Positions 25,601 through 38,800 of a stretch of DNA of 64,000 nt are shown here, in pieces (position 1 is the stretch's first letter; each line of letters opens with the position of its first letter). Both the position numbers and the translations under genes were made by a program. The stretch comes from Aphidius gifuensis. Its lineage: Eukaryota > Arthropoda > Insecta > Hymenoptera > Braconidae. The notes under the pieces are model-generated. The model saw only the letters and a list, made by a program, of their open reading frames with translations. It made no database searches and had not been told where the DNA came from. The stretch lies in contig NC_057789.1 in the NCBI RefSeq assembly GCF_014905175.1, positions 6,138,001-6,202,000 of the forward strand, given 5' to 3'.

Positions 25601-28600
25601 AAATTACACAAGTGTATTTATAGTTAATGAGTATAAATTTTCAAACCACAAAATTATATATATAGTTCATTTTGGTGAATACATAATGACTAGTAGATTT
25701 GAAAATAAATTATCAAAAAGATATAGAATGATTATTTTAGGGTGCATCACGATTCATCAAAGCTCTTTAAATTGTTTTTTAAAAAAATTCATTCACAATA
25801 GTTTGATTAATAAATAATCTTGCATATATAACGACGTGATTAAAATATAAAAATTAAAAAAAATTAAAACACGGATAAAAATAATAATGTGTATGTTTTT
25901 TTTCATTTCTTATTCTACTGTGTATATATTCAAAGGAACAAGTGTTTCCTGGGTATATTACGTTTGGCCGCAAATAATTTAGCACTTGTGTAAGAGCGTT
26001 ACAAGGATTTTATTAACGCGCTATTGTAGAGTCTTGTTTTTACTTGGCCACTCTCAAGCTTAATCCCAAGCACCAACCTCTCTTTTATCGTATACTTTCT
26101 CTTGTGCTTTTGTTGTATATATATTCTATACTATTATATACCAACCCTCTTGTGCACAAATGCCAGCTGAACGTAATTACACTTTTTTTTAATTAGCACA
26201 TCTACATGGCTAAGGATAATTATTTGTCTCATAACACCGTCGGGCATCGTGATTTTTTCATGATTCTTTTTGTTAATTTTTTTCTATTTTTTTTTTTATT
26301 CATAAACTTCAAATATTACATACTTTTTTAAATCTCATTTTTGTATATTATTCAAGTATATTCCTATTATAAAAAAGACAATCGGTCTTAAATTTTATTT
26401 TTTACTTTCTTTATCGTTAAAAAAAAAAAATAATAATAACTTCTCTCAAGAAAACACGTCAGTAGATAGTTTAAAAATTTTTAGAGCAAATAAAGACAGA
26501 CTTTAACTATTTTCAAAAAAAAAATTCTTGTCATGGGCCAAGTATTATTTATGGCAAAAAAAAAAAAAATGATAATCAGATTTAATAATGAAGAATATAT
26601 AAACTTTTTGTTTTCAGTGTCACAACAGCTGGGATGTCAACAAGCAATGAGTGGGGCAGCTGGTGGTGCTGGTAGTGACCACGATAGTGGCAAGAAGAAA
26701 CACACAAGGCCGACATTTAGTGGACAGCAAATATTTGCACTTGAAAAAACATTTGAACAGACAAAATATCTTGCTGGACCAGAACGAGCTAAACTGGCAT
26801 ATGCATTAGGAATGTCAGAGTCACAAGTTAAGGTAAGCATCATGAAAATAATTCAATAAAATTTTATTCAAAATATTTTTCTTATTTTCATATTGATTTG
26901 ATAAATAAAAATATATTAATAAATATCCAATTTTTATGTGATAACTGTGCGCGCGGCTTTTCATTGACCAAACACATATACAGAATTTTCGCACGACTGT
27001 TTATTCGTATACAATTTCAAAGCCCTTGCCTCAAAACCACCTACCAACTCTCAACTCAACCGCGGGATTCCGTGTTGCGCTGTCATTGGCTCATACAATT
27101 GCCGCCATATTTACATTTTTATTGAAAGCTATAAGTCTAGGATCGGTGAGTGATGCGGTGAGATATATAGGGGATGAGCTAACGGATGCGCGACAGGCCA
27201 CTGTATCTTGGTCTTATTATTATTTTCAACATCGAATAAAGCTTTCAATATATACACACACAAACCCTAGCTATATATATTAAATGTATTTTTCATCTAT
27301 ACATATAGATATATTTTTTTATTTTGAGCTTTTATCATTGAGAAATAAAAAATAAGTCAATGATGAGTTGAACAGAGACAAAAAAAATATAAGGGTATAG
27401 AAAGAAATCCAAGAGATACTGGAAACGAGGGTTGGCATTCAATTACCTTGGATATTCTTGAGAAAAGTATACGATTCACTTTGTACGTATATAAAGCATC
27501 GTTCACACGACTGAGATTGCCCGACTCAAGTATATATATAAAAAAATAAAAAAAACTCTTTCATGGCGTCCATCTTCAACTTCACTCACTCTCCCTCTCT
27601 CTACACCTTTCTAATATATATCATATTTTTTTTTTTTTGTTTTATTTTTATCTTTATTGTTATATGTACATATATATCCTTCTCGTTTTCATTTCAATAT
27701 AAAATTTGTAAATCTATATTGTATATAAAAAAAAAAACAAGATAATATTATTTTTTATTTTATCTTTTTCACTTTTTTTCTTGTAAATATAATAGATCAA
27801 TATAACAAAAAAAAAAAAAAAAAACAATTTCTATCTATAGTCTGTCATACTTGAAATAATAATATTAATATATGAAAAAAAATAAAAGTCACGAAACTAT
27901 AGTGTTGTCATCACTTGTGTATAAATAATTTAATAAAAAGACGCCAATAAGTTATAGAGTGAAAATTATGTAGCAGATTGAAATAGAAAGAAAAAAAAAA
28001 ATAAAGTAAATGAATGATCAGTATGTAATAGGGCTCATCGCCTGTACGGATCATTAACGACCAATCTCAAATTCAAAAGTCACATGTATATATGTATATA
28101 AACTCTCAACAAGCCACCCTATTTAGTGAGTTTAATGCAAAGTAAAGAGCCATTTAGAGGGAGTGTTAAAAATTCGTGACAAGCCATGCTGAACATGCAT
28201 AAATGACCAACTCATGATACAATATATAAAATACAAAAACAAAGACTGCAAAAAAGATGAGACAGGAAAATGGGAGGAGGGAGGGTGTTGTATATACAAG
28301 GGGGATGAAAGGCACACAGTTGTTTACGTCGGAGTAATCTGCTCGTCGACGTAAACCAATATCGATGACGTCAATTAGTACAAGCACGTCTGTCACACCT
28401 TTATACATATAGCAAGTATTTTTCATATTGTTTTTCACAACATTCATACTTTATCAGTCTCTCTTTCTTTTGTTTTAGTTCTCTCCCAAACCTCTTGTTC
28501 TAGCTTCATATACAAATAGCCACATACAAAGTATATAACTTCACTCATCCTCTATCACCCTCGCATGTATCATCATAGTGGTATATACACATTCAGCAAT

Positions 28601-31600
28601 GGCATATAGTGTGGCGTGATAAATCACGCCAGCAGGCGGTGGTCCCTTCATTCACCGTCCCACACACTACACCGCATATTCCCTTGTATTTTCAGAATGA
28701 GAATAAAATATAAATATAAGCAAACGCGCACACAAAAGTTTTATACTCAATTCAAAAATGTATTTCACTGAATCTTTTGAAATATATATTTTTTTATTTT
28801 TGGAAAAATAAAAAATTTGTCTTTTTTTTTTAGTTTTGTCTGAATTATATTTACATTTTATTTTTTATTTATATAAATTTCTCAATTATTAGGAAAAACA
28901 TTGTCTGTATAGATTTTTTTTTTTTATTCTAGCAAAAATGTAATATTTTTTTATTTTATGAATTTTATTGTCAGGGGAAAGTCTGACAAGTTTGAATGTA
29001 TATAAGGCATAAAAAAAAAATTCACTTTTCGAAATAAAAGTGTGATATTGAAGGGATAACACGAATCGGTGAAGCCATTTGATCTCGGAAACGGTTCGAT
29101 AGTCTGGAGTATTTTTTTTTTTCTTGTAAAAATACAGGGTAAAGTGGTAGTACAAGTGAGAAAGGATATTCTTGAGAAGCCGTTTTTTATGCACGTTGGT
29201 TTACTGGTGGATAAATTTTGGGACGAGGGTGTAAGAGAGTGGAAACATATCGATATGGGGCGCCGCCACGAGAACTGAATACAGAGGATCATATTATCGC
29301 CCAACTACTATACCTTCTGTCATTCACCTGCGCACACATATTCAATTCATCTTATATTTTGCCATACATTTATCATCAAAATATATACCAAAACTTTTTT
29401 TTCTTCACTCAAATTGTTATATATGTTTGAAGAAAAAAAAAAATTTTTTTATTGAATTTTATTCACAATGCGATAGTTTAAATAATACTGAATATATGGC
29501 TCCATTTAACATTGAATACGAGAATTTTATCCTTCATAATTCTTACATTATATAGTAAAGAGAAAAAAAATTGTATTATTGACGAATAGCAGGTTTACAT
29601 GTATGAAAGATTAAAATAAAATAAAAGACTTTACATTCGTTATCGAATAAACGCAGGGAATACTTGATGTGGTAATCTATCGAGAGTTTTGTTTGGTGAG
29701 AAAAATTTATGATCATGTGCGATGAAATCTGGCAGTATTTGAATATAAAAAAAAAAAAAACTGGAATCACAATGTCAAACGACGTGGAAAAAGCTTTAAA
29801 AACCCAATAGCATCAGAGTGTCATTCACGGGTCATCAGTCTCCATAACCAATTCTTCATATCTGCATCACACTCTTTTTTTTTGTAAATTTTAGTAGAAA
29901 AAAAAAAAACGAATAAAATTGTAGAAATATATTTTATGACATTGGGATAAAAATACAAAATCCGAATATCTTTCAAGAGTTTATTTTTCAATATGAGATA
30001 TCGATGTACTCGTAAATAATAAATATAAAATAAACTATCGGTATGCGTCTGCATTTATTTGTACACACATTGACCACAATTTAAATGAAATATAATTTTT
30101 AAAAATTACAAGGTGTAGCTTTACAAATTTACTGATGAATTTCTTGAGAAATTAATTTTAAAAAAATAGAAAATACTATTTATATTTTTTCACGATAAAA
30201 TGCTTGATCTACGATGGAAATTTTTTTTATAGAACAGTCTGAGTCTATTTCTATTTGCTCTACAAATTTTACAAATATCTACTGATGGATTTCCTTCGGA
30301 GAAATTAAAAAAAAAAATTGCATTTGATAAAAATAATAATTCCATTTAAAATAAAAAAATGCAACGACTGATAACAAAAATGGTATATGTATGATAAATG
30401 TCACGACTATCAATTGGGATCAGATTGTTATCTTGGTTGCGGCTCGATTCAAAAGCGACAAGAAATATAGATGAGGGGAAAGCTTTTACAAAACAAAAAA
30501 AAAAAAAAAACAAAGGATTGTATTTGAAACATGCAATCGAAAATACAAATCGTGCTAAAGGTTTCGCGGTTTTATACTAGGATTTTAGACCACACAATGT
30601 TATGCAGGCTTAGATAATCTTGATTTAATAAATCTAACAGTTGTGCAGGTTTGTTTTTTTTTCGAAACAATACTAGGATAAAGTTGAGGGTGGGGTATTA
30701 CTCTGTGACAGACTATAGGGGGATACAACATATACACAAAACTATTTATATATCTATATTGAAACAAACGAGTATACCCTTAGGCGAAAAACAGCGCAAC
30801 GCGTGCGTAACTAATACGCAGTATTGGAAAAAATAGAAAAAATAAAAAAAAAAACCGCACATTTAATCTCGAATGTTGGGGGTGACATTGGCCGCTGAAT
30901 CGAATTTATTTTTTTATATATTTTTTTTCATGTTCAACCATGATCAATACAATTTCACTTTATGTTTCAATGATGACACATGAAAAACTCATGATTTATT
31001 GCTGCAGTATGTGTGTCCCAAAAAATAATGAAATTATTAATATATTTTTTCTTTTTCTATTTTCTTCAGGATGTATATAATTTTCGAAATATACATATAG
31101 TTATGAAAAAAAAAAAATCATATTATGTTCATTTTCACTCCCCCAAAATCCCAAATTTTATTTCTTTTAACCCGCAGAGATTTGCGGTTTAGCTAGCTAA
31201 TAACATCTAGCTTGATATATCGAGTTTGCCGGTTGGCTATACTATATATTTCGAAACGTGAAACACATTGTATCGCAACTTATTATTTCACAACAATTCA
31301 TGTATCCGTAACAAAATACACACACATATACACTAGACCATATTATACTTCTTTGTATGAGCAAGCAAGTGAGAAAACACCGGTGTAATACAGCAACCAA
31401 TAATAACCCAGCTATATCACATGCCAAGTTGGTGAAAATCCGACAAAATTTATTACTCTGTTGAGTGTTTTTTTCTGACCAATACGACTCATTAACCCAA
31501 ATTGATATAATAATAAAAATAATTTTAAATAAATAAAAATATTACAATAAAAAAAAAGCTTGTTAAATATAAAAAACAAACAACAGCTCATATACAAATA

Positions 31601-32891
31601 GTGTAAAATAAATCATCAGAGTATTTGGAAAAAAAAAAAAAATTATCTAGATTGATGAGGCGTGTTGAAAGTTGGATGGATATAAACAATTTGACAACGT
31701 CGAGATTATATTATTTTTTTTTTTTATATGTTAGCTTGAAAAGTGTTGTAAATAGATATAGTTGATATGGGTGGGATTTAAAAATATAAGGATAAAAAAG
31801 TCATTACTTTTATAAATTTGTTTGTTAGCACAAAGTACTGGCAAAGCATCTACAACTCTTTTTTTTTTTTTTAATAATTTTATTTTTTTTCTCCAACCTC
31901 TATACTACCATGATCATCCCTTTTTTCCTCAACTCACCGAGTGTTTTAATTTTCATCCGAGCAGCTATTAACTTTTACGAGTAGCCGTTTACTTTTTAAT
32001 CCGTTTAGCTCTCGACGAGCTTGATGCTTATGTCTTTAATTTAACCTCTTGGTTTGTAAGGAGATGTGGAAGATGGTGTACACAAGGCGGTTGAGAAAAA
32101 AAACCTCGACCAAAACAATATATAAAAAAAAAAAAATATATACGGGGATGAAAAATAAATGACTTTATGTATATAATATACTGATGCAATATATAAAAAT
32201 AAAAAAAGGGAAACTAGCCACAGTAGTGTCAGCCATCATCAAGAATATCATTGCAAGAATTATTAAATGAGGTGGTTTGTCAGTGTGCAATCGGTAAAGT
32301 CAAAAACTCGCTCCTTCTGTATATTTATATATAAAGCAACAAAATATATATATACAAACATTCACGACATTCACTGGGTAAATATAAACTCCCTTGATGC
32401 CCGTTACGTTAATTAAATACATTGTTGTGGGGACACCGAGACTTCTAGTATGTATTTTGTGCTTCATGACTACACCCGCAACGATGAGAATCTACCCTCT
32501 GTTATACATATAAATACATACTACATTTTCATCACTCAATTACCTTTAAATTTTCTTTTTACTTTTATCGTTTAATTAATTTACAAAAAAAAAAAAATAA
32601 ATAAATAAATAAATAATATAACATAATTACAAATGAAAAACTCTCATTATTAATGAGTCATTAAATAATTTTAATTTATTTGTATTATTGCAGGTTTGGT
32701 TTCAAAATAGACGAACAAAGTGGCGAAAAAAGCATGCTGCAGAAATGGCAACAGCTAAAAGACGACAAGAAGAAGTTGAGGGTGTTTCTGCTGAAACAGA
32801 GGATGGTTGTAGTGATGGTGAGACTGAAGCGACTGGTGATACAGCCGCGAAAAGGCTGAGACGTGAACTCGAGCAACAGTATGGACCGTGA
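22698..32891 (+). CDS. HGTX: NK6-class homeobox transcription factor HGTX (Nkx6)
   Basis: The coding sequence is join(22698..23466, 23666..23776, 26618..26832, 32694..32891), 430 residues. Splice sites fit: donors GTAAGT, GTAAGT and GTAAGC, with acceptors TTTTTAG, TTTTCAG and ATTGCAG. The homeodomain is about residues 320-379 with RPTFSGQQIFALEKTFEQ and VWFQNRRTKWRKKH, nearly identical to NK6 proteins across animals. Intron 3 splits it between positions 46 and 47. NPHGIDTILSRP (about 205-216) matches the NK6 TN/eh1-type motif that binds Groucho repressors. YWPGLQG in exon 2 matches a conserved NK6 block. Residues of about 130-170 are poly-Gln/His. The tail is acidic. I prefer the ATG at 22698 because the open frame upstream has only a non-ATG start. 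By family this is a nuclear repressor patterning the ventral nerve cord and motor neurons. Confidence 0.95.
23088..23200 (+). repeat. CAA/CAG/CAT trinucleotide tract in HGTX exon 1
   Basis: An interrupted CAN repeat is translated as runs of Gln with His, Ala and Leu. Interruptions by CTT, GCA and GCAC units suggest an older, partly stabilised tract. The antisense open frame over this tract is a shadow of it. Confidence 0.9.
23777..26617 (+). other. HGTX intron 2 (about 2.8 kb)
   Basis: The intron is bounded by GTAAGT at 23777 and TTTTCAG ending at 26617. No exon is supported inside it. It holds A/T runs, a CA tract at 24892-24906 and a GC-richer stretch near 24600-24880 that may be regulatory. 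Confidence 0.7.
24892..24906 (+). repeat. CA dinucleotide tract
   Basis: Seven CA units within HGTX intron 2. A simple microsatellite. Confidence 0.8.
27055..27215 (+). promoter_or_regulatory. Candidate intronic enhancer in HGTX intron 3
   Basis: A GC-richer island begins near CGCGGGATTCCG and contains TGTCATTGGCTC, then GCCGCCATATTTACATTTTT and TAACGGATGCG (27180-27190). The string ATATTTACATTTTTATT (27107-27123) and the TAACGGATGCG string also occur together and in the same order near 15.8 kb. T/A-rich homeodomain-type cores lie beside GC-rich motifs, as in developmental enhancers. Function is inferred. Confidence 0.3.
28321..28376. promoter_or_regulatory. Inverted repeat plus CRE palindrome in HGTX intron 3
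   Basis: GTTTACGTCG (28322-28331) and CGACGTAAAC (28347-28356) are perfect 10-base inverted copies with a 15-base spacer. A perfect TGACGTCA (28366-28373) follows 9 bases later. GTTTAC/GTAAAC resemble forkhead cores and TGACGTCA is the classic CREB/ATF site. This density of exact dyads is unusual for the surrounding AT-rich intron. Confidence 0.4.
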
Positions 32892-35800
32892 GGAAAGATG
32901 AGACACGGGGGTGGAAGGCGTGGCTATGGACTATAGGGGCGGATACAATTTTATAGGGGTGCAAAAAAAGTATAAGCATCCAACAAGGGAAAGAAAACAT
33001 ACATCCAAAAATCGTGGAACACAAGACAATGTCGAACAAACGACTCATTTTTGTTATTTTTTTTTTTTTCTGTTTTTCTAATTTATTTATTTATTTATTT
33101 TTCTATTTCATTGTTGTACCCTTTTTATTTATAGATATATTTTTTTTTTTTTGTTTATCACGACATTGAAGGGACAGAGAATCGATGACGATTCTTGTAC
33201 TTTTATAGCTCCCCAAAAATATCTGCAATTGTTTTTTTTTTGAACGAAAAATAAATAAATGAATAAAAAGAAATGAAAAAAAAATAAAATAATAATAATA
33301 ACGTTTGATTTTGGTGATTCTGTGCGTTTTATAAAATCAGTGCAATATTATTCTTCTCCCTCCATAAAACTTGACATCATTGCATTACAATTTTGAACAA
33401 TTTTGTAGTTGAAATAATGAAATGAAAAAAGTTTGGAGGTCAGTGTGTGAAAATTATTATAAAATAAACGCTATAACAATAACGTTTAATAATTTTTTGT
33501 TTACCAAAAAAAAAAAAAAACAAAGACAAAGAAAATTTAAATAAAAAAAAAAGCACAGAAAAGAAAAAAAAAAAAAAAAAGACACTTGTATATTCTGTAG
33601 ATAATGATAACCGTGATTGTGATATTTGGCGTTTTAAATGCAAGATAAAAATAATAAAAAAATAAAAAAAACTTCGATGTAAGTAGAAGTAGGAATAGCG
33701 TAATTTATAAGCATACTATATATTAATGATCTCGGGAAAGAATTAAAAAAACAATATAATTAAATTATAGAAATAAATTTAACATTTTAAATATTGTAAA
33801 AGAGACTTGAAAAATAATGATTCTTAAATTTCTTGATTTTGTTTGTTTGTATTTTAATTTGTATAATTTTATTTTTCTCGTTATATCGACAATAATATAG
33901 CGAGAGTGTTTTTGGATATAGCTGAGAAGTCTCCTCATGCAGAGTATTTAAAAAAATTTAAAATAAAAAAAAATCCAAGTATTAAAAATTAAACGAAAAA
34001 AAAAAAAAAAAAAAAAAGTTAAGGGCTATAAACTCAATTATTTATATTATTCACATGTACATAGCAATAATGGGTATAACCGCTGGTCGAGTGTAGCGAC
34101 AATCTGTATAAATAAAATTAAAAAATAAAAAAAAATAAAAAAAAAAAAAAAACAAAGGAGGAATAATTAAAAATTTAAATTAATAAAATTATATAAATAA
34201 ATGAATAAACAAACAGAAAGAAAAAGAAATAATAAAAATAATACATTGTATAAATTATACATAAATGTTACTCATCGCTTGTGTATTATATCTCTGATTT
34301 AATAAATGGCATGATATCCTGCAAACATCTATCAGCTTATATTATATATATTATTTTTTTTACCCCTCATTTCCTAACAATCCTAACCCATCAAGAATTT
34401 TTTTTCCAGTAAAAAAAAATAGATAAATAAATATAATAAAAAGCAGTAATAATAACAAGAAAAATAATATTAAAAAAATAAACTTGCAAGTGGTTGTGTG
34501 ATATATATATCTGGGTATATATAGTTGAAATAATAAAAACACCATTTTAAATGATAAATTTAAAGTTAAAAAATTATTTGTTTTTTCAACTGTCTTTGTG
34601 GCAGACTGACGGATTTCCTTGACGAAAAAAAAAAATTAATATGACAATAAAAACATGAAGAATCTTTTTTTTTTTTATTTTGAGATTGCCACATATTATA
34701 TTGACAGAGTGTATAGAAAAAAAAAAAAAAAAAAAAGAGAAGCTCATCTTTGATGGAGTGATCTAAATACAGGGGGCTTTTTCATTCTTTGGAAACGATA
34801 TACGACCCCACCTCTCTCATCACTTTGGTGTTTAACCACTGACTCTTTCTCCCTTATTTTCTGACAACAGAAAAGTCGTTGCTGATTAAATGCCCCCGTG
34901 CCAATTGCCACCGAGTAAATCACTTTTTTTTTTTTTTTTTTTTATCTATTTGTTACTTTAATTTTGTCTATTGAATACAACTGTCTCGAATAATATAAAA
35001 AAAAAAAATAATTGAATAGCATAAAATAAAGATAAATAAATTTTAAATTAACAAGAAATAAAAATCTACATCAAACCACGCACTGCGTATACAAAAATAA
35101 ATAATAAAAATATATTTATACAGCTTTAGTTATTTAAAAAAAAAAAAAAACTCATACAAATTAACTCTTTAATAAAATTCAATTAACTATTATTATTCTT
35201 TTACTTTTAATTATTAAAAAACAAAAATTTTATAATAAAGAAAAAAAAATTAGAAAAAAATTGTCGAGACAAAATTCAATAGTCGTGTATCAAATGAGCG
35301 ATAATACCATGACTTTTAGAATCAATTTACTAAACGGTAAATTAATTTAATAACGAGTATTCAAGAAATGTGTATGAGGGGTGAAATATATATATTCGAC
35401 ATGGAGTATACGAGAAGGCGGTCTGTGTATATAATACGCGTTTTAACTGTGGAAAAGTCGATCGGTGGGGCCACGAAAGCGTAACGAGATATATATATCT
35501 ATATACAATGAGGGGTGAAGAGAAAAAAAGATAAAAAAAAGAGAAAGATATAAAATAAGAGAGAATTGTTACGAAGTAGGTGCCCGACCCCATCTCTAGT
35601 CACCCCATGGCTATTCATTTGGCTAACAGGCTGTTATGATTAAGTTTGCAAGACAGAGACCAAAGCAATCCGAGTGCCATCTCTTCGTGTGCAGATCCCA
35701 GAGCTTTTCTTCATTTTACATATATACATCAACTTGCACAATCCTCAATGTTGCCTCCCGCCTATCATTTCTACATAACTTCTATACTATTCTTCTTCAC

Positions 35801-38800
35801 ACCACTTTACTCAGAATTGCTAGATAGCAGTGTCTGCTTGTACGAATTAAACTACTACTGCGCGTAACTTATCTCATTCCGTTTACGATTCGACGGCATT
35901 TCGTCCAAGCACACATGTACAAAAAATATATATGTTAGCTATATAATAATTTAAGCAGCTTTTTCTCTCTATTATTTTTTTTATTTCATTTCTTTTTTAA
36001 TCAATGTGAATATATTTTAAGTAAAGGGTCAATCTATAATTTTTGCCAAAGATAAAAAGCTTATTTAAATTAAGTTTTTTTTTTTTTTCTTTTTTTAGTT
36101 TTAATTATTCCCGAGTGCTTCTAGCAATTTAAAATATCGGAAAAAAATAATACAAAAAAAAAACGAGTAAAAGAATAGAGAAAAAAAAAAAAAAAAAAGA
36201 GACGATTTTATTTGATTTTATTATATTTTTTGGGAAAAACGTGTACATGTATATCGTGATGAGTTTATCGATGGCACATATAGATATATAAAAATATTGA
36301 ATCGATGCATTATTAATGTGAATATGAAGCTGGCAAGTGGTAACGTCACTTTGGCCGAGTGTGCTCTGCTCGACGAAGCACAATGGCCCTCATGTCCCTG
36401 ATGGACTGACATTATACCTCGATGTAGGGTGAAAATGACAAAAAAAAAATATATATATTGGATAATAAAATATAAAATAAATGTAAAAAGATGAAAATTA
36501 TTTATATAAAAATTGAACACGACACTTACATATCTGGGATATTGAATAAAAAGACTAAAAGAGTTGAAGGAATTTTTTTTCGCGTCATACAAGTCATACG
36601 TGTTTTAAAGGAACATGATTTTTGCTTCCATTAGCGATGTTTTATTGTAAATGTCAACCAGAGAGTCCCGTACTACTGTGCCCATTAGAGTTACCAAATC
36701 CATGGCAATAAATAACCGTCGTGTTACAATTTTTTTTTCTTTTCTTTCTCGTTGCAGCGAATATCTGTTTCTTTTTTTTTTTCTTAAATTGTACTAGAAA
36801 CAAGACGAGGAAAAAAAAAAAAAGAAAAAGACATTTGGTGCATAGCATCAACCTTTGCCAGGAAAAATTATTTTTTTCTTTTTTTTTAATAAAAACTTTC
36901 TGTCATTTTCTCACCAATATATATTTTTGGCAATTCTTGGCAAGTACAACTATTTTAATTGTTTATTTTATTTTTTATTTAAAAAGAAAAAAAAAAAAGG
37001 AATATTGAAATTACTGAAAATTTATTGAACCGCATAGCACGATTTACTTTTTACTGTACACTTATATATCTTTATGGATGCACTTTGGATTTTAAAATGA
37101 CACCACGATATTCGATTTCAGCTGGGCTTTGAATTTTTTTTTTTTTTCTTGTTTTTTATATTATTCTCGATATGTTGAATTTATCGATAGTGACAGAAAC
37201 TGAATAGTAAACGAAATAGTAAAAAGAGTATAGACAAAGAGAGCACGCGCATGAAAGTAACGATTTCATCGAATAGAAATATATTTTTATGCTTTTAACA
37301 GAACGACAACAATGAGATTTATATACAGCAAATTGCATAAGGCTGTAACACATATTAACCTGATTTTTTCGCTATTACTTTTAACTCTCAGGTGAGAGTT
37401 TTAATTTGAAAATATAAATTGAATATCGATCCAGAATTTATGTATAATATGACAAGAGGGTATAACAAAAAAACCAATAATTCGAATTTTCAGAGGGATT
37501 GATATATACCAACATCAACTACATCATACGCAGAAAATCGAAAAACATATTTTATGTTATTATGACTTTTTATTGGATAAAGCTGCGGTTGAAATTTCAG
37601 GCCATTTACTGCGATAATAAAATCGAGTATCTTATATATATATATATTTTTTTTTTTGATATTATTTTTATTTTTAGGGCGGTGTATATATAGGCAAGGG
37701 TTGTTGAAAGTATATTTTATATATAAAAATATTTACAACATACTGCAACATTATATTGCTTATAAAAAAAATTTTTTTTTTTAATTAGAAAATATATATT
37801 TTTTAAATTAAATATTATTATGAATTAATAAAGAAAATATATATATATTTAAATTTTTATTTTCATAGTCTTATATAGTCTTTATTTATTTTTTTTTTTT
37901 TTTTTTTCAACAGTGAATGAAAACATAAAAACTCCTGCACTCATCATGAAAAACAAAAAAATAAAAATGTAAAAATAAGAAGAAAATAAAGTTAAAAAAA
38001 CAAAAAAAAACTGATGTCTTTCTTGAACGTATTATATATTTTGGAAAGAGGATTTAAAAAGAACAGAAAGGGGAAAATCATATCGAGAATCATGGATATA
38101 CTATGGGCAAGCTGGCGACCATAGTTGAAAGAAAGACTACACGATGAGATTTGCCAATAATAATGTAAAGAGCACTCACAAAATGCTCGGAGTGATTGCG
38201 AGCATGATTGCGTAGAACGAAAGAAAAAGTCGAACCAACACGACTTTTATATTCAGCTTTTGGATTTTCATATCGTTTTATCGTTTCTACATTTGCTTTT
38301 CTTCTTCTTCATGTTTATCCTCCAGCACACTGCCACCGACAGCCAAGACCATCTCATTCGCTTTTTTTTTCTTCTCTTACTTTTTTATACTCTATACATG
38401 TATATTTATCTTTTTCTATCTATTATTTTTTTTCTTATACATTCACCCCCTTAGTTTTTCTTCTTTTTCACTCACAGAGTGTCTTTTTTACCCAAGTAAT
38501 ATCATTCTCATTCATTTTTATCTCTCGCTTCTAGCCCATTCCAATCTTATATATATTTTTTTTATTATAATTTTTTTTTTTTTTACATTTTTTATTCTAC
38601 TTGCAATGATCAAAAAAGGTGACTCTCTTTTACTGCCTTTATTATTGACCTTTTAAAAATGAACAAATAAATTATCAATAAAAAGAAAAAAATTTAATTA
38701 TTTCATTAAAAAATAAACTCTTATCAAAAAAATTTTCTCAATTTAATTTCTTTCAATTTTCATGAGTGGGATTTTTTTTTTTTTTGCTTCTAAGATTATA

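Larger units (their letters stand above)
26833..32693 (+). other. HGTX intron 3 (about 5.9 kb), splits the homeobox
   Basis: The intron starts GTAAGC at 26833 and ends TATTGCAG at 32693, between homeodomain positions 46 and 47, a recurrent homeobox intron position. No coding exon is seen inside. Candidate regulatory islands are at 27000-27240 and 28320-28380, described separately. The rest is A/T-rich with many homopolymer tracts. Confidence 0.75.

Noticed and set aside
28132..28447. Minus-strand frames of 61 and 93 codons
   Set aside because: They lie inside HGTX intron 3 with no domain, and overlap in different frames.
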